Below are positions 42,694 to 51,607 of a DNA stretch of 64,000 nt, in pieces. Source of the stretch: Sphingomonas sp. Y57. GTDB lineage: Bacteria; Pseudomonadota; Alphaproteobacteria; Sphingomonadales; Sphingomonadaceae. The position numbers and the translations under genes were made by a program. The DNA lies in contig NZ_LDES01000009.1 in assembly GCF_001015195.1 (NCBI RefSeq), forward strand, positions 82,301-146,300. Reading direction: 5' to 3'. The notes beneath the pieces were generated by a model, which saw only the letters and a program-made list of their open reading frames with translations, ran no database searches and was not told where the DNA came from. How positions within the stretch are numbered: position 1 is the stretch's first letter; each line of letters opens with the position of its first letter.

Positions 42694-43995
42694 TCAGAAG
42701 TTATCGCGCGCGTCCAGCCGGCCCATGGCGACATAGGTGACCAGCGAGACGAGGATGCAGCCGGTCACATAGAGGTAGAACAGTTCCTCCCGGCCGAGCG
42801 CGCGGGCGGCGAGCGCGATGAATTCGGCGCTGCCCCCGAACAGCGAAACGGTGACGGCATAGGGCAGGCCGACGCCCAGCGCCCGCACCGACGGCGGAAA
42901 CAGCTCTGCCTTCACGATCGCGTTGATCGAGGTGTAGCCGCTGACGATCACCAGCGCCGCCAGGACGAGCACGCCGGCGATCAGCGGATCGCGGACATGC
43001 TGGAGCAGCGACAGGATCGGGATCGTGCCGATGCTGCCCAGCACGCCGAACCCGATCAGCAGCGGCCGGCGGCCGATCCGGTCGGACAGCGCTCCGAACA
43101 GCGGCTGAAGCGGCAGGAACAGCAGCAGCGCGAGCGTGCACAGCAGGGTCGCGTCGCCCGGCGTCCAGCCCGCGCTGTTGACGAGGAATTTCTGGAGGTA
43201 GGTGGTGAAGGTGTAGAAGGCGACCGTCCCGCCGACCGTCATCCCGATGACGATCGCGACGGCGCGCGGATGCTCGCGCAGCAGGCGCCCCACCCCGCCC
43301 CTGCGGTCGGCTTGGGCGAAGGCCGTGGTTTCTTCCAGCCCGCGCCGCATCGCGAGGGCGACCAGCGCCAGTACGCCACCGACCGCGAAGGGGATCCGCC
43401 ACCCCCATTGGCTGAGGCTGACCGGGTCGAGCAGCGCCTGAAGCAGCAGCAGCAGCGCCAGCGCCAGGAGCTGCCCGCCGACCAGCGTCACATATTGGAA
43501 GCTCGAATAGAAGCCGCGCCGTCCGGGCGGCGCCATCTCGCTCAGATAGGTGGCGCTGGCGCCATATTCGCCGCCGACGCTCAACCCCTGCAGAAGCCGC
43601 ATCAGCAACAGGATCGCCGGGGCGGCGAGCCCGATCCGGTCATAGTCGGGCAGGATCGCGATGACGAAGGAACAGGCGCTCATCAGCAGTACCGACGTCG
43701 TCAGCGCCGCCTTGCGGCCGCGCCGGTCGGCGTAGAGCCCCATCAGCCAGCCGCCGACCGGACGCATCAGGAAGCCCGCGGCGAACACTGCCGCAGCATT
43801 CATCAGCTCGGTCGTGCGATCCTCCGCCGGGAAGAAGCGCGCGGCGAAATAGAGGCTGAACGCCGCATAGACATACCAATCGTACCATTCGACCAGATTG
43901 CCGATCGATCCACCGATGATCGACTTGAGCGGCGATCGGGGCGCTGGCGCCTCGATCCCGTCGCCCGCCTGCGCACGGGCCCGCATCCCGGTCAC
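42694..43995 (-). CDS. MFS transporter, metabolite:H+ symporter (MHS) type
   Basis: A 433-residue, 12-segment transporter. It shows the MHS hallmarks GSIGNLVEWYDWYVYAAFSLYFA in TM1, RPVGGWLMGLYADRRGRK in the TM2-3 loop and LLQGLSVGGEYGASATYLSE in TM4-5. It probably brings in a carboxylate or amino-acid-like compound with protons. The GTG start at 43995 overlaps the stop of the ammonia-lyase gene (GTGA); an ATG at 43986 is possible. The two genes form an operon, so the transporter's substrate is likely the lyase's substrate or product (inference). Confidence 0.9.
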   Translation of the reverse strand: MTGMRARAQAGDGIEAPAPRSPLKSIIGGSIGNLVEWYDWYVYAAFSLYFAARFFPAEDRTTELMNAAAVFAAGFLMRPVGGWLMGLYADRRGRKAALTTSVLLMSACSFVIAILPDYDRIGLAAPAILLLMRLLQGLSVGGEYGASATYLSEMAPPGRRGFYSSFQYVTLVGGQLLALALLLLLQALLDPVSLSQWGWRIPFAVGGVLALVALAMRRGLEETTAFAQADRRGGVGRLLREHPRAVAIVIGMTVGGTVAFYTFTTYLQKFLVNSAGWTPGDATLLCTLALLLFLPLQPLFGALSDRIGRRPLLIGFGVLGSIGTIPILSLLQHVRDPLIAGVLVLAALVIVSGYTSINAIVKAELFPPSVRALGVGLPYAVTVSLFGGSAEFIALAARALGREELFYLYVTGCILVSLVTYVAMGRLDARDNF

Positions 43996-45188
43996 GGCCG
44001 GGCCGCCATCAGCGCATCCGGCTCGATCCCGGTGATCGACCGGTAGATCCCCGGATCGGTGGCGCCTTCGGTGTTGAACAGCAGCACATCCGCATCGGCG
44101 CCGAGGTCGAGCAGGCGCCGCGCCTCCGGATCGCCCGCCACCCTGAGCAACGCGGCGAGGCCGACGCCGCCGCTCTCGCCCGCGACGATGACGGGATCGC
44201 CGCCGATCGGACGCGCCAGCCGCCGCATCGCGTCGGCGGCATCCTCCTCCCCGACCGTCATGAAGCCATGGGCCGTGCGGGCAAGGATGCGCCAGGCCAC
44301 CGGCGACGGCTCATAGCATTCGAGCATGGCCATCAGCGTGGGTTCGCCATGCGGGATCGGCCCGGGCGCGCGGCGCCGCGCGCTTTCGAGCAGGCAGGCC
44401 GCCCGGTCCGGCTCGACGACGACGATCCGGGGCATGGCATCGCCGCAGACGTCGGACAGATGCGCCGCGATCGCCGCCGCCACCCCGCCGACGCCGGCCT
44501 GGATGAAGACATGGCTGGGCGGCGTGGGCGCCGCGTCGAGCACCTCGTGCAGCATCGCGGTATAGCCCTGCATCACCCGGAGCGGGGTTTCCTCATAACC
44601 GGGCCAGGAGGTGTCCGACACCACGGGCCAGCCGCGCTCGGAGCAGACGCGCAGCGCATGCGCGACAGAATCGTCATAGCTGCCTTCCACCCGCACCGTC
44701 GTGGCCCCCAGCGCGGCGATCGCCGCCTCGCGCTCGACGGACACGCCGCGATGGAGGAAGATGACGGCCCGCGCGCCCATCAGCCGGGCGCCCGCCGCGA
44801 CCGAGCGGCCATGATTGCCGTCGGTCGCGCAGCCGACCGTCACGCCCGACGCTATCGCACGAACCTCGGGCGCCGCCAGCATCGCGGGGTCGATCGTCCG
44901 GCCCAGCGCCCGTTCCGCCATCTCGGCGATGATCCGCATCACCGCATAGGCGCCGCCCAGCGCCTTGAAACTGCCGAGCCCCAGCCGTGCTCCCTCGTCC
45001 TTGATCCGCAACCCGGCGATGTCGAGCGCCGCGGCGAGTGCCGGCAGGCTCAGCAGCGGCGTCGGCACATAATCGGGGCACAGCTTCAGATAGGTCAATA
45101 CCTGCGCGGGTGCCTTTCGGCCCAACATGAGCCGATCCATTTCGGAAATAGGCTTATTTCTTTCAGGAAGATCGTTTAGCAATATCAT
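43992..45188 (-). CDS. Diaminopropionate ammonia-lyase-like PLP enzyme
   Basis: A 398-residue fold-type II PLP enzyme. The Schiff-base Lys is K75 in GSFKALGGAYAV. The phosphate and ring loops include CATDGNHGRSVAAGARLMGA and AGVGGVAAAIAAHL. The N-terminal segment and the WPGYEETPLRVMQGYTAML stretch fit diaminopropionate ammonia-lyase (DpaL), which turns 2,3-diaminopropionate into pyruvate and ammonia. A broader threonine-dehydratase-like substrate range is possible. The start at 45188 lacks a strong ribosome site and an ATG at 45140 is an alternative. It is followed by an overlapping MHS transporter gene. Confidence 0.87.
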   Translation of the reverse strand: MILLNDLPERNKPISEMDRLMLGRKAPAQVLTYLKLCPDYVPTPLLSLPALAAALDIAGLRIKDEGARLGLGSFKALGGAYAVMRIIAEMAERALGRTIDPAMLAAPEVRAIASGVTVGCATDGNHGRSVAAGARLMGARAVIFLHRGVSVEREAAIAALGATTVRVEGSYDDSVAHALRVCSERGWPVVSDTSWPGYEETPLRVMQGYTAMLHEVLDAAPTPPSHVFIQAGVGGVAAAIAAHLSDVCGDAMPRIVVVEPDRAACLLESARRRAPGPIPHGEPTLMAMLECYEPSPVAWRILARTAHGFMTVGEEDAADAMRRLARPIGGDPVIVAGESGGVGLAALLRVAGDPEARRLLDLGADADVLLFNTEGATDPGIYRSITGIEPDALMAARP

Positions 45189-45267
45189 TTATCGACATCT
45201 CTTTGATTATTTGAGACATCCTAGATAATTACATGATATATTTGCTCTCTAATTTAGAATGATTTGA
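45189..45267. promoter_or_regulatory. AT-rich intergenic stretch upstream of the ammonia-lyase
   Basis: 79 bases rich in A and T (for example GATTATTTGAGACATCC, ATTACATGATATATTTGC, TTGATCAAATTAATTTCG) between two minus-strand genes, in sharp contrast to the GC-rich surroundings. It probably contains the promoter and regulator sites of the ammonia-lyase/transporter operon. Confidence 0.5.
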
Positions 45268-45801
45268 TCAAATTAATTTCGCGACATAATCCTCGCGCAT
45301 GATCGACATCGCCAGACCATCCCACGTGCGTCCCTCGATCCGGACGGCCTCGGGCTTTATCGCGCCGGGCAGGAAGCCGAGCCGCGTGTAGAGCGCGATC
45401 GCACGCCTGTTATGCGTGTAGACGTTGAGGTGGACGCGCCCGATCGACGGATCGGCGAAGATCGTGTGCAGCAGGGCGGCGAGCATCTGGCCGCCCAGCC
45501 TTTCGCCGCGTCGTTCCGGCGCGATCGCGATGCGGGCCAGCCGAGCGCTGCCGTCCGCCCAGTCATAGACCGCCTGTCCGTGGCCGACCAATTCACCCGC
45601 CCGCCAGGCGGACCAGCACCGCCGCTGCGGCGGGTTTGGGGCCCCTTCGGCGAGCATCGCGGCGAACTGGGCGGCGGTGAGCGGCCAGACGACCTGCGGC
45701 CCTCCCCACAGCACGGCCTCCGCCTGGCTGCCGAACCAGCCGGCGAGCGCATCGAAATCCTGGGGCGTGAAGGGAAGAAGGCGCAGGTCCGGGCGAGTCA
45801 T
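45268..45801 (-). CDS. GNAT family N-acetyltransferase
   Basis: A 177-residue acetyltransferase with the GNAT fold. The acetyl-CoA loop region is ARIAIAPERRGERLGGQMLAALL (the Q/RxxGxG/A motif as RRGERLGG), followed by HLNVYTHNRRAIALYTRLGF with the conserved Asn and Tyr. It transfers acetyl from acetyl-CoA to an unknown amine. The ATG at 45801 overlaps the stop of the phosphotriesterase-like gene, so it is the last gene of a four-gene operon and may modify a product released by the upstream hydrolases (inference). Confidence 0.9.
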   Translation of the reverse strand: MTRPDLRLLPFTPQDFDALAGWFGSQAEAVLWGGPQVVWPLTAAQFAAMLAEGAPNPPQRRCWSAWRAGELVGHGQAVYDWADGSARLARIAIAPERRGERLGGQMLAALLHTIFADPSIGRVHLNVYTHNRRAIALYTRLGFLPGAIKPEAVRIEGRTWDGLAMSIMREDYVAKLI

Positions 45802-47111
45802 CGGCGCGGCTCCGCCATCGTCAGCAGGCGCCGGGGATTATCGACGAGGATGTGCTGGATATCGTGCTCGGCCAATCCCGCGGCGCGCAGTTTGGGGAGG
45901 ATATGGTTGTGGAGCGTGGCATAGCCGCCGCCGCCATAATGGCGCAGGCCCACCTTGTTGCAGATATCCAGCGACAACAGGACCTGGTCGCGATGGCCAT
46001 GCGCCACCGCCCAGGCGATGCCGGCGACGAGCGCCGTGACGTCCCCGACCGGCGACTGGTTCGGATAATATTGCAGCCGGTAATCGGCCTGCAGGGTGAC
46101 GCCCTTTGCCAGGGCCTTCTGCAGAAGCGCCCGATCGGCGAGAATGAAGTCGGCATGACCGACGATCACCCGGCGGAGATCGGCCCCCTCTTCCTCGACG
46201 ATGCGCAGATAGCCGATCCATGGATCGACCCCATGGAGGCTCAGCGCCGCACCGGTCCGCCGGCTGGCGCGCGCGGCGGCGCGCAGCACCTTCAGTTCGG
46301 CGGGGTCGTAGATCTCACGGGGATCGACGGCGTCGCGCTCGGCCAGCGGCAGGGCCAGCAGGCGCTTGCGGGCCGCGCCCGAACGGGCGCGGACCTCCTC
46401 GTCGGACGGATCGGCATCCGCCGGAATCCGGATGGACCGGCTGTCGACGGGAATCTCCCCGATGATGCCGGCGCGGATGCCGTCGGGGCCGCCCCGCTCG
46501 ACGTCGCGGATCATGATCGCGGCGAGGTCGTCGACCGACATGGCGGCGATGGCGTCGGGGTGGAAGGGCCAGCGATACCAGCCCGTCCCCATCACGATAG
46601 TGAGCCCGCTCGCCGCCGCCAGCCGCCGCAGCCGGGCCGGGTCGCGCCCCAGCCCATAGGGGGTCAGATCGACGATCGTCCGCCCGCCCGCCGCCGCGAA
46701 GGCCGCGACCTCGCGGCGCGCCAGCGTCTCGTCGTCGATCCGGTAATTGGTGCGCAGTCGCCAGTCGCGGCGCAGCTCGTCGATCATGTCGAGCGTCAGA
46801 TCGGGACTGTTGAAGAAGCGCGCCTGCTCGGCGTCGCGCGGCACCGGCCATCCGGCCTGCTGCATCCGCCGCCGCACCGCCGGGGAAACATCGTCGGCGG
46901 AAGCGGCGGCGGGCATGTTCTCGAACCAGTCGACGAACAGATGCTCGTGCATCAGCGCCGGACCGAGGCGGTCGGGGGAAACGGGGCCGGTGACGGTCAT
47001 CACCTGTCCGGCGGTGGATGCCGCACCGCCGGGCGAAGCGCAGGACAGGAACAGGGCGGCCAGCCCGGTCGCGAAACTGTGCCACGGCACCAGCCGCCCG
47101 CCGCCGGTCAT
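45798..47111 (-). CDS. Phosphotriesterase family protein, exported
   Basis: A 437-residue TIM-barrel hydrolase with an N-terminal export signal (WHSFATGLAALFLSCASPGGAAS). Motifs include MHEHLFVDW (HxH), GIIGEIPVD (where members have the bridging Lys or Glu), ALSLHGVD (His), VIVGHADF (His) and LSLDICNKVGL (Asp). The family contains organophosphate hydrolases, lactonases and other esterases (family knowledge); lactone or ester hydrolysis is more likely than organophosphate. It has long extra segments (residues 60-110 and 210-270). The start ATG at 47111 overlaps the preceding amidohydrolase stop. Confidence 0.85.
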   Translation of the reverse strand: MTGGGRLVPWHSFATGLAALFLSCASPGGAASTAGQVMTVTGPVSPDRLGPALMHEHLFVDWFENMPAAASADDVSPAVRRRMQQAGWPVPRDAEQARFFNSPDLTLDMIDELRRDWRLRTNYRIDDETLARREVAAFAAAGGRTIVDLTPYGLGRDPARLRRLAAASGLTIVMGTGWYRWPFHPDAIAAMSVDDLAAIMIRDVERGGPDGIRAGIIGEIPVDSRSIRIPADADPSDEEVRARSGAARKRLLALPLAERDAVDPREIYDPAELKVLRAAARASRRTGAALSLHGVDPWIGYLRIVEEEGADLRRVIVGHADFILADRALLQKALAKGVTLQADYRLQYYPNQSPVGDVTALVAGIAWAVAHGHRDQVLLSLDICNKVGLRHYGGGGYATLHNHILPKLRAAGLAEHDIQHILVDNPRRLLTMAEPRR

Positions 47112-48550
47112 CGGCGGAGCCACTCCCAGTCGAAGCGCTGGTCGGTGATATCGTTGCGGAAGATCCGCCCGTCCGCCATCACGAAGCGCACCTTATGGAT
47201 GTCGGCGATCGCCTGGAGCGGATCGCCCGCGACCGCGACGATATCGGCATCCGATCCGGCGGCGAGCGTGCCGACCTGACCGTCGAGCCGCAGCACCTTC
47301 GCCGCGACCGAGGTCGCCGCGCGGATCGCGTCGAGTGGCTTCATCCCATAGCTCACCATCAGGTCGAACTCGCCATTCTGGGTGCCGTGGGGGAAAGAGC
47401 CCACATCGCTCCCGAAACCGATCTTGACCCCGGCCTTGAGCGCCTTGCGGAAGGCGTCGCGATGGTGCGCGACGAAGCGCTTCTCGAAATCGGTGTTCTG
47501 GCGCACCGCATAGGTGATCAGGGTCGGCACCCAATAGGTGTCCGACTTGGCGAGCGATGCGATGTTCTGGTCGGTCAGCAGCGGACCATGCTCGATCGTC
47601 CGCACCTCGGCCGCGACCGCCGCCTCGACGGCAGGACCGCCATAGCCATGCGCGGCGACGTCGCGGCCGTAGCGGCGGGTTTCCTCGACGATCGTGCGCA
47701 TCTGCTGCACGTCGAACTGGCTGAACGGCATCATCGTCACCGGATCGGTCTGCCGCCGCGTGCTCGTCACATAGACCTTTATCAGGTCCGATCCGCGCTT
47801 GATCCGCTCGCGCACCGCCGGGACGATCGCGGCGTCGCTGTCGATCATCTCGGCCGGCTGCGGGACGTGCGGCTGGATCTCCGGATTGACCAGCGGCAGG
47901 TTCATGTCGCCGCCGGTGATGGTCAGCGGCACGCCCGCGACCACCATCTGCGGCCCCGGCACGACGCCCCGTGCGATCGCGTCGCGCAGCGCCGTGTCGG
48001 AATCGAGAGCGCCCTCGTCATCGAGGTCGCGGATCGTCGTGAAACCGATGTTAAGGGTCTTGATCGCCGCATCGACGCCCTCGATCGTCCGGTAGGGGCT
48101 CGTCTTCCACAGGATCGAATAGGGCCAGACCTGATCCTCGTCGCGCAGGAAGAGATGGGTGTGCAGGTCGATCAGCCCCGGCATCAGCGTGACGTCGCCC
48201 AGCTCGACCGTCTCGGCGCCCGCCGGGATTGCCGCGTTGACGCCGAGGATGCATTTGCCCCGCACCACGACATGGCCGTCCCGGGTCACCTGGCCGCTCG
48301 CCGGCTCGAGGATACGGGCGGCGCGCAGCACATAGGCCTTGTCTTCCGCCACCGCATTCTGCTGCGCGAACGGCACCTGCGGCGGCTTCAGATTGTCGGT
48401 GCGCGGGACGCATCCCGATACCGGCTGCCCCTGCGTCTGGTTGACGTGCGGCTGGATCGCGGCGCCCACGGGGGCCGTGGCCCCCGTGAGCAGGAGGAGG
48501 CCCGGAAGCGTCCGGCGGAGGGAAAGGAATGGGGACGCCCGGCGGGCCAT
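47108..48550 (-). CDS. Exported imidazolonepropionase-like amidohydrolase
   Basis: A 480-residue metal-dependent amidohydrolase of the COG1228 group. A signal peptide (SLRRTLPGLLLLTGATAPVGA) predicts a periplasmic enzyme. Barrel motifs: GLIDLHTHLFLRDED (HxH), LIKVYVTS (Lys), DVAAHGYGG (His), TIEHGPLL (His) and KIGFGSDVGSF (Asp). Periplasmic members cleave dipeptides, acylated amino acids or toxins (family knowledge). The ATG at 48550, with AGGA 7 bases upstream, was chosen over in-frame ATGs at 48559 and 48577. It lies 34 bases after the TonB receptor in the same operon, so it probably acts on what the receptor imports. Confidence 0.87.
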   Translation of the reverse strand: MARRASPFLSLRRTLPGLLLLTGATAPVGAAIQPHVNQTQGQPVSGCVPRTDNLKPPQVPFAQQNAVAEDKAYVLRAARILEPASGQVTRDGHVVVRGKCILGVNAAIPAGAETVELGDVTLMPGLIDLHTHLFLRDEDQVWPYSILWKTSPYRTIEGVDAAIKTLNIGFTTIRDLDDEGALDSDTALRDAIARGVVPGPQMVVAGVPLTITGGDMNLPLVNPEIQPHVPQPAEMIDSDAAIVPAVRERIKRGSDLIKVYVTSTRRQTDPVTMMPFSQFDVQQMRTIVEETRRYGRDVAAHGYGGPAVEAAVAAEVRTIEHGPLLTDQNIASLAKSDTYWVPTLITYAVRQNTDFEKRFVAHHRDAFRKALKAGVKIGFGSDVGSFPHGTQNGEFDLMVSYGMKPLDAIRAATSVAAKVLRLDGQVGTLAAGSDADIVAVAGDPLQAIADIHKVRFVMADGRIFRNDITDQRFDWEWLRR

Positions 48551-48584
48551 GGTGATCATCCTGTTTCTGGTCGTCATGAAAAGG

Positions 48585-51392
48585 TCAGGGCCGGAAGCGC
48601 AGCTTGGCGCCGATGAAGAGGTAGCGGCCGACAATGTCATAATTCTGGGTGTCGCTGTTGAAGATCTGGTTGGGCACGAGCGGCGCCTTGCGGTCGAACA
48701 GGTTGTTGATGCCGCCATAGAACTCGATCCGCTCGCCGACCTCGAGCCGGCCGTTGAGGTCGAAATAGTTGACCGCCGAAATGTGCCGCTGGCTGATGTC
48801 CTCGACCATGCCGCCGATCCGGCGCCATTGCAGGCGGACGCCGGCATCGTCGTTGTGCCAGCCAAGGTCGGCCGAGGTGCGCCACTTGGGGATGCCGCCG
48901 AAATTCTGGCTGATCCGCCCGACATAGTCCTGGCCGACCGTCTTGTAGTCGCGGATGTAGGTCGCGGTCCCGGCGAGATCGATCGTGCCGCTGTCGCCGA
49001 GGCCGAGCCGTTCGAGCGGCAGCGCGTAATTGGCCTGAATGTCGAGGCCGGAGGTCTTCAGCGTCTGGACGTTGGCCAGCGGCAGCTCGGCGATCAGCTC
49101 GCCCGAGATGCGGCGCGAGAGCAACTGGCAGGCCGGCTGCGCGGCATAGGCCGCCGCCGTGGCGACGCCGCTTGCGAAGCAATTGCCGATCACCCCGTTC
49201 ACGCCGCCGAACGCGCGGTTGATATAATCCGATACCTTGATGCGGTAATAGTCGACCGACAGGCTGAGCCCCGGCGCGAAGCGCGGGGTCAGCACCGCGC
49301 CCGCCGTCAGCGTCTTCGACGTCTCCTCGCGCAGCCTGGGATTGCCGATGCTGTTGACGTCGAGCGTCGAGATGATCTGGGTGAAGCCGGCGGTGCGGGG
49401 ATCGGCGAGCCCCTGGAGCTGGCAGATCGTCGCGACGGCGGCCGTCGGCGTCGGCCGCGCCGCGCCGGTCGGGGCAACCGTGGCGCACGGGTCGGAGAAG
49501 GTCTGCGCCGCGATGTCGCCGCCCTGGAACAGCTCGAACACGCTCGGCGCGCGGGTCGCCCGCTGGTAGAGGCCGCGCAACCGGAGGTCGGGGATCGGTT
49601 CCCAGCTGCCGCCGGCCTTGAAGGTGAAGACCCGGCCGACGCTCGAATAGTCGGCATAACGCGCCCCGGCTTCCAGCGTCAGCCGGTGAATGCCGGGCAG
49701 GTCGGCCAGCACCGGCACGACCAGTTCGCCGAACAGTTCCTTGACGTCATAGCTGCCCGCGGTCGGCAATGAGGGGTAGAAGCCCGCCAGGTCGCCGCGC
49801 CGGCGGATGTCGTCGGGCTGGTAGCGGAAGCTGTCCTTGCGATATTCGGCGCCGACCGCGACGCTGACCGCGCCCGCCGGAAGCTCGAAGATCGGGCCGG
49901 TGATCGAGGCGCTCGCCGCGTTGCGGGTGAACACCGTCTTGTCCTTGGCATTGTCGACGCTGATATAGGCGATGTCGGCATCGGTCAGCGAATTGGGCCC
50001 GAAGAAGTCGATTAGCCGGCAGCCGAACGCCTGCACGGTGCCGGCGGGGCAACCCAGCAGCGACGCGTTGATCCGCGATTGGGATGCGCCGCCGCGGATG
50101 ACGCGGGTCTGCTCCGAACGGCCATAGCCGTAATAGACCTCCCACTGCCAGTCGCGGCCGATCTCGCCGCGCAGGCCGGCATTGATCTGGAGCGCGTCGG
50201 TGGTGACGGTCTGCAGGCGCGGCCCCAGTTCGGTCAGCCGGCGCTGGAAGCTGGCATTGGCGGCCGGATTGGGACGTGCCGCCAGCATGTCGCGCGCGAC
50301 CTGCGGCAACAGGGGATTGGTCGGCGACAATGTCCCGGCCGTCAGCGGGCTTTCGCCCTGCCGCATGTTGACTTCGTTATGGGTGAAATAGGTTTCTGCG
50401 AAGGCCTCGATCGACGGGCTGAGCTCATAGCTGCCCAGCGCTGCCATCGACAGCCGTTCGAGCGGGATCTGCAGGAATTCCTTGTTGGAGAAATTATAGC
50501 GGTCGCCCGGCGCCGTCGCGGTCGGCAGGCTGTTGATGAAGCCGCGGATGCCGTTGCCGTCGGGCGTGAACGCATAGTCGCGCGCCGTGCCGCCTGTGCC
50601 GAGGAAGCTCCCGGCGGTGGGATTGGGGTTGAGGCCGATATTGTCGATACGGCCGGCGGGCGCGGTCGCCGAGCCGCCGTTGATGCTGACCCCGAAGCCC
50701 TTGCGGTCGGCCGCGCGGATCTCGCCCCGCCGGCTGAAGCCCGCCGACAGCACGACATTGCCGCGCCCGTCGTCGAAGCTCGCGCCCAGCGTTCCCTCTA
50801 TCAGCCGGTTGGTGCCGTCGCCGCGGCCGGAGACGCCGGTCTCGGCGCGCAGGCCGAGCCCTTCATATTTCTTGTCGAGGATGAAGTTGACGACGCCGGC
50901 CAGGGCATCCGACCCATAGACCGCCGACGCGCCGCCGGTGACGACCTCGACCCGCTCGAGCAGGGCCGAAGGGATGCTGTTGAGGTCGACGATGCCGAGC
51001 CCGGAGGACGGCACCATCCGACGGCCATTGACCAGCACCAGCGTGCGGCTCGGCCCCAGCTTGCGGAGGTCGACGCTGACGATGCCGTCGCCGCGGTTGC
51101 TCGTGGCGTTCTGCGACGGGGCGATCTGCGGCAGGTTGTTGAGCAGGCGGTCGACGGTCGGGCTACCCGACAGCAGCAGCGCCTGGTTGGTCACCGCCGT
51201 GACCGGGCTCGACGATTTGAGGTTGGGATCGCGGACGCGGGTGCCCGTCACCACGATGTCGGCCGCCGCCGAGGCGGCAGGAGTCGGTGCTTCCTCCTGC
51301 GCGATTGCCGGCGCCGCCAGCGCCATGACGCTGGCCGCGCCGAGCAATATCGCAAAGCCGCGCCGTTGAACAGCCGTTCCCGCAATCATCAT
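48585..51392 (-). CDS. TonB-dependent outer-membrane receptor
   Basis: A 935-residue receptor. Signal peptide ending MALAAPAIAQ; a TonB box-like DIVVTGTRV; plug with VDRLLNNLPQIAPSQNATSN and TLVLVNGRRMV; a long barrel ending GRYLFIGAKLRFRP. The plug motif (LVLVNGRR) is that of the subgroup seen for peptides, sugars and other organic compounds (family knowledge). The start is one of two adjacent ATGs (51392) after AAGGGG. It leads the operon receptor-amidohydrolase-phosphotriesterase-GNAT: uptake across the outer membrane followed by periplasmic hydrolysis. Confidence 0.93.
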   Translation of the reverse strand: MMIAGTAVQRRGFAILLGAASVMALAAPAIAQEEAPTPAASAAADIVVTGTRVRDPNLKSSSPVTAVTNQALLLSGSPTVDRLLNNLPQIAPSQNATSNRGDGIVSVDLRKLGPSRTLVLVNGRRMVPSSGLGIVDLNSIPSALLERVEVVTGGASAVYGSDALAGVVNFILDKKYEGLGLRAETGVSGRGDGTNRLIEGTLGASFDDGRGNVVLSAGFSRRGEIRAADRKGFGVSINGGSATAPAGRIDNIGLNPNPTAGSFLGTGGTARDYAFTPDGNGIRGFINSLPTATAPGDRYNFSNKEFLQIPLERLSMAALGSYELSPSIEAFAETYFTHNEVNMRQGESPLTAGTLSPTNPLLPQVARDMLAARPNPAANASFQRRLTELGPRLQTVTTDALQINAGLRGEIGRDWQWEVYYGYGRSEQTRVIRGGASQSRINASLLGCPAGTVQAFGCRLIDFFGPNSLTDADIAYISVDNAKDKTVFTRNAASASITGPIFELPAGAVSVAVGAEYRKDSFRYQPDDIRRRGDLAGFYPSLPTAGSYDVKELFGELVVPVLADLPGIHRLTLEAGARYADYSSVGRVFTFKAGGSWEPIPDLRLRGLYQRATRAPSVFELFQGGDIAAQTFSDPCATVAPTGAARPTPTAAVATICQLQGLADPRTAGFTQIISTLDVNSIGNPRLREETSKTLTAGAVLTPRFAPGLSLSVDYYRIKVSDYINRAFGGVNGVIGNCFASGVATAAAYAAQPACQLLSRRISGELIAELPLANVQTLKTSGLDIQANYALPLERLGLGDSGTIDLAGTATYIRDYKTVGQDYVGRISQNFGGIPKWRTSADLGWHNDDAGVRLQWRRIGGMVEDISQRHISAVNYFDLNGRLEVGERIEFYGGINNLFDRKAPLVPNQIFNSDTQNYDIVGRYLFIGAKLRFRP

Positions 51393-51420
51393 ATCAAGCC
51401 CCTTATCGATTATCTTCCTT

Positions 51421-51437
51421 GTTCTCCCGTCGAGAAC
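51421..51437. promoter_or_regulatory. Inverted repeat upstream of TonB receptor operon
   Basis: GTTCTC-CCGTC-GAGAAC, 6-bp arms, 29 bases before the receptor start, with TTCTCG and CGAG repeating nearby. The rest of the 215-base gap up to the alpha/beta hydrolase gene is AT-rich (promoter-like) with no reading frame I trust. Operator candidate. Confidence 0.4.
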
Positions 51438-51607
51438 AATTCTCGTCATCGAGATGTGCTGCCGATCTTCTGGATCGGTTATTTCCGCATCTATCGAGGC
51501 TATTTGATCGCACCTTCCGAACATTATCATCAAGTTATCTGTTTTGATAGTTTCACCGACATTTTCGAACGAACTTCACTTCATCCCGTGCTTTGGGAAA
51601 GGAATTT

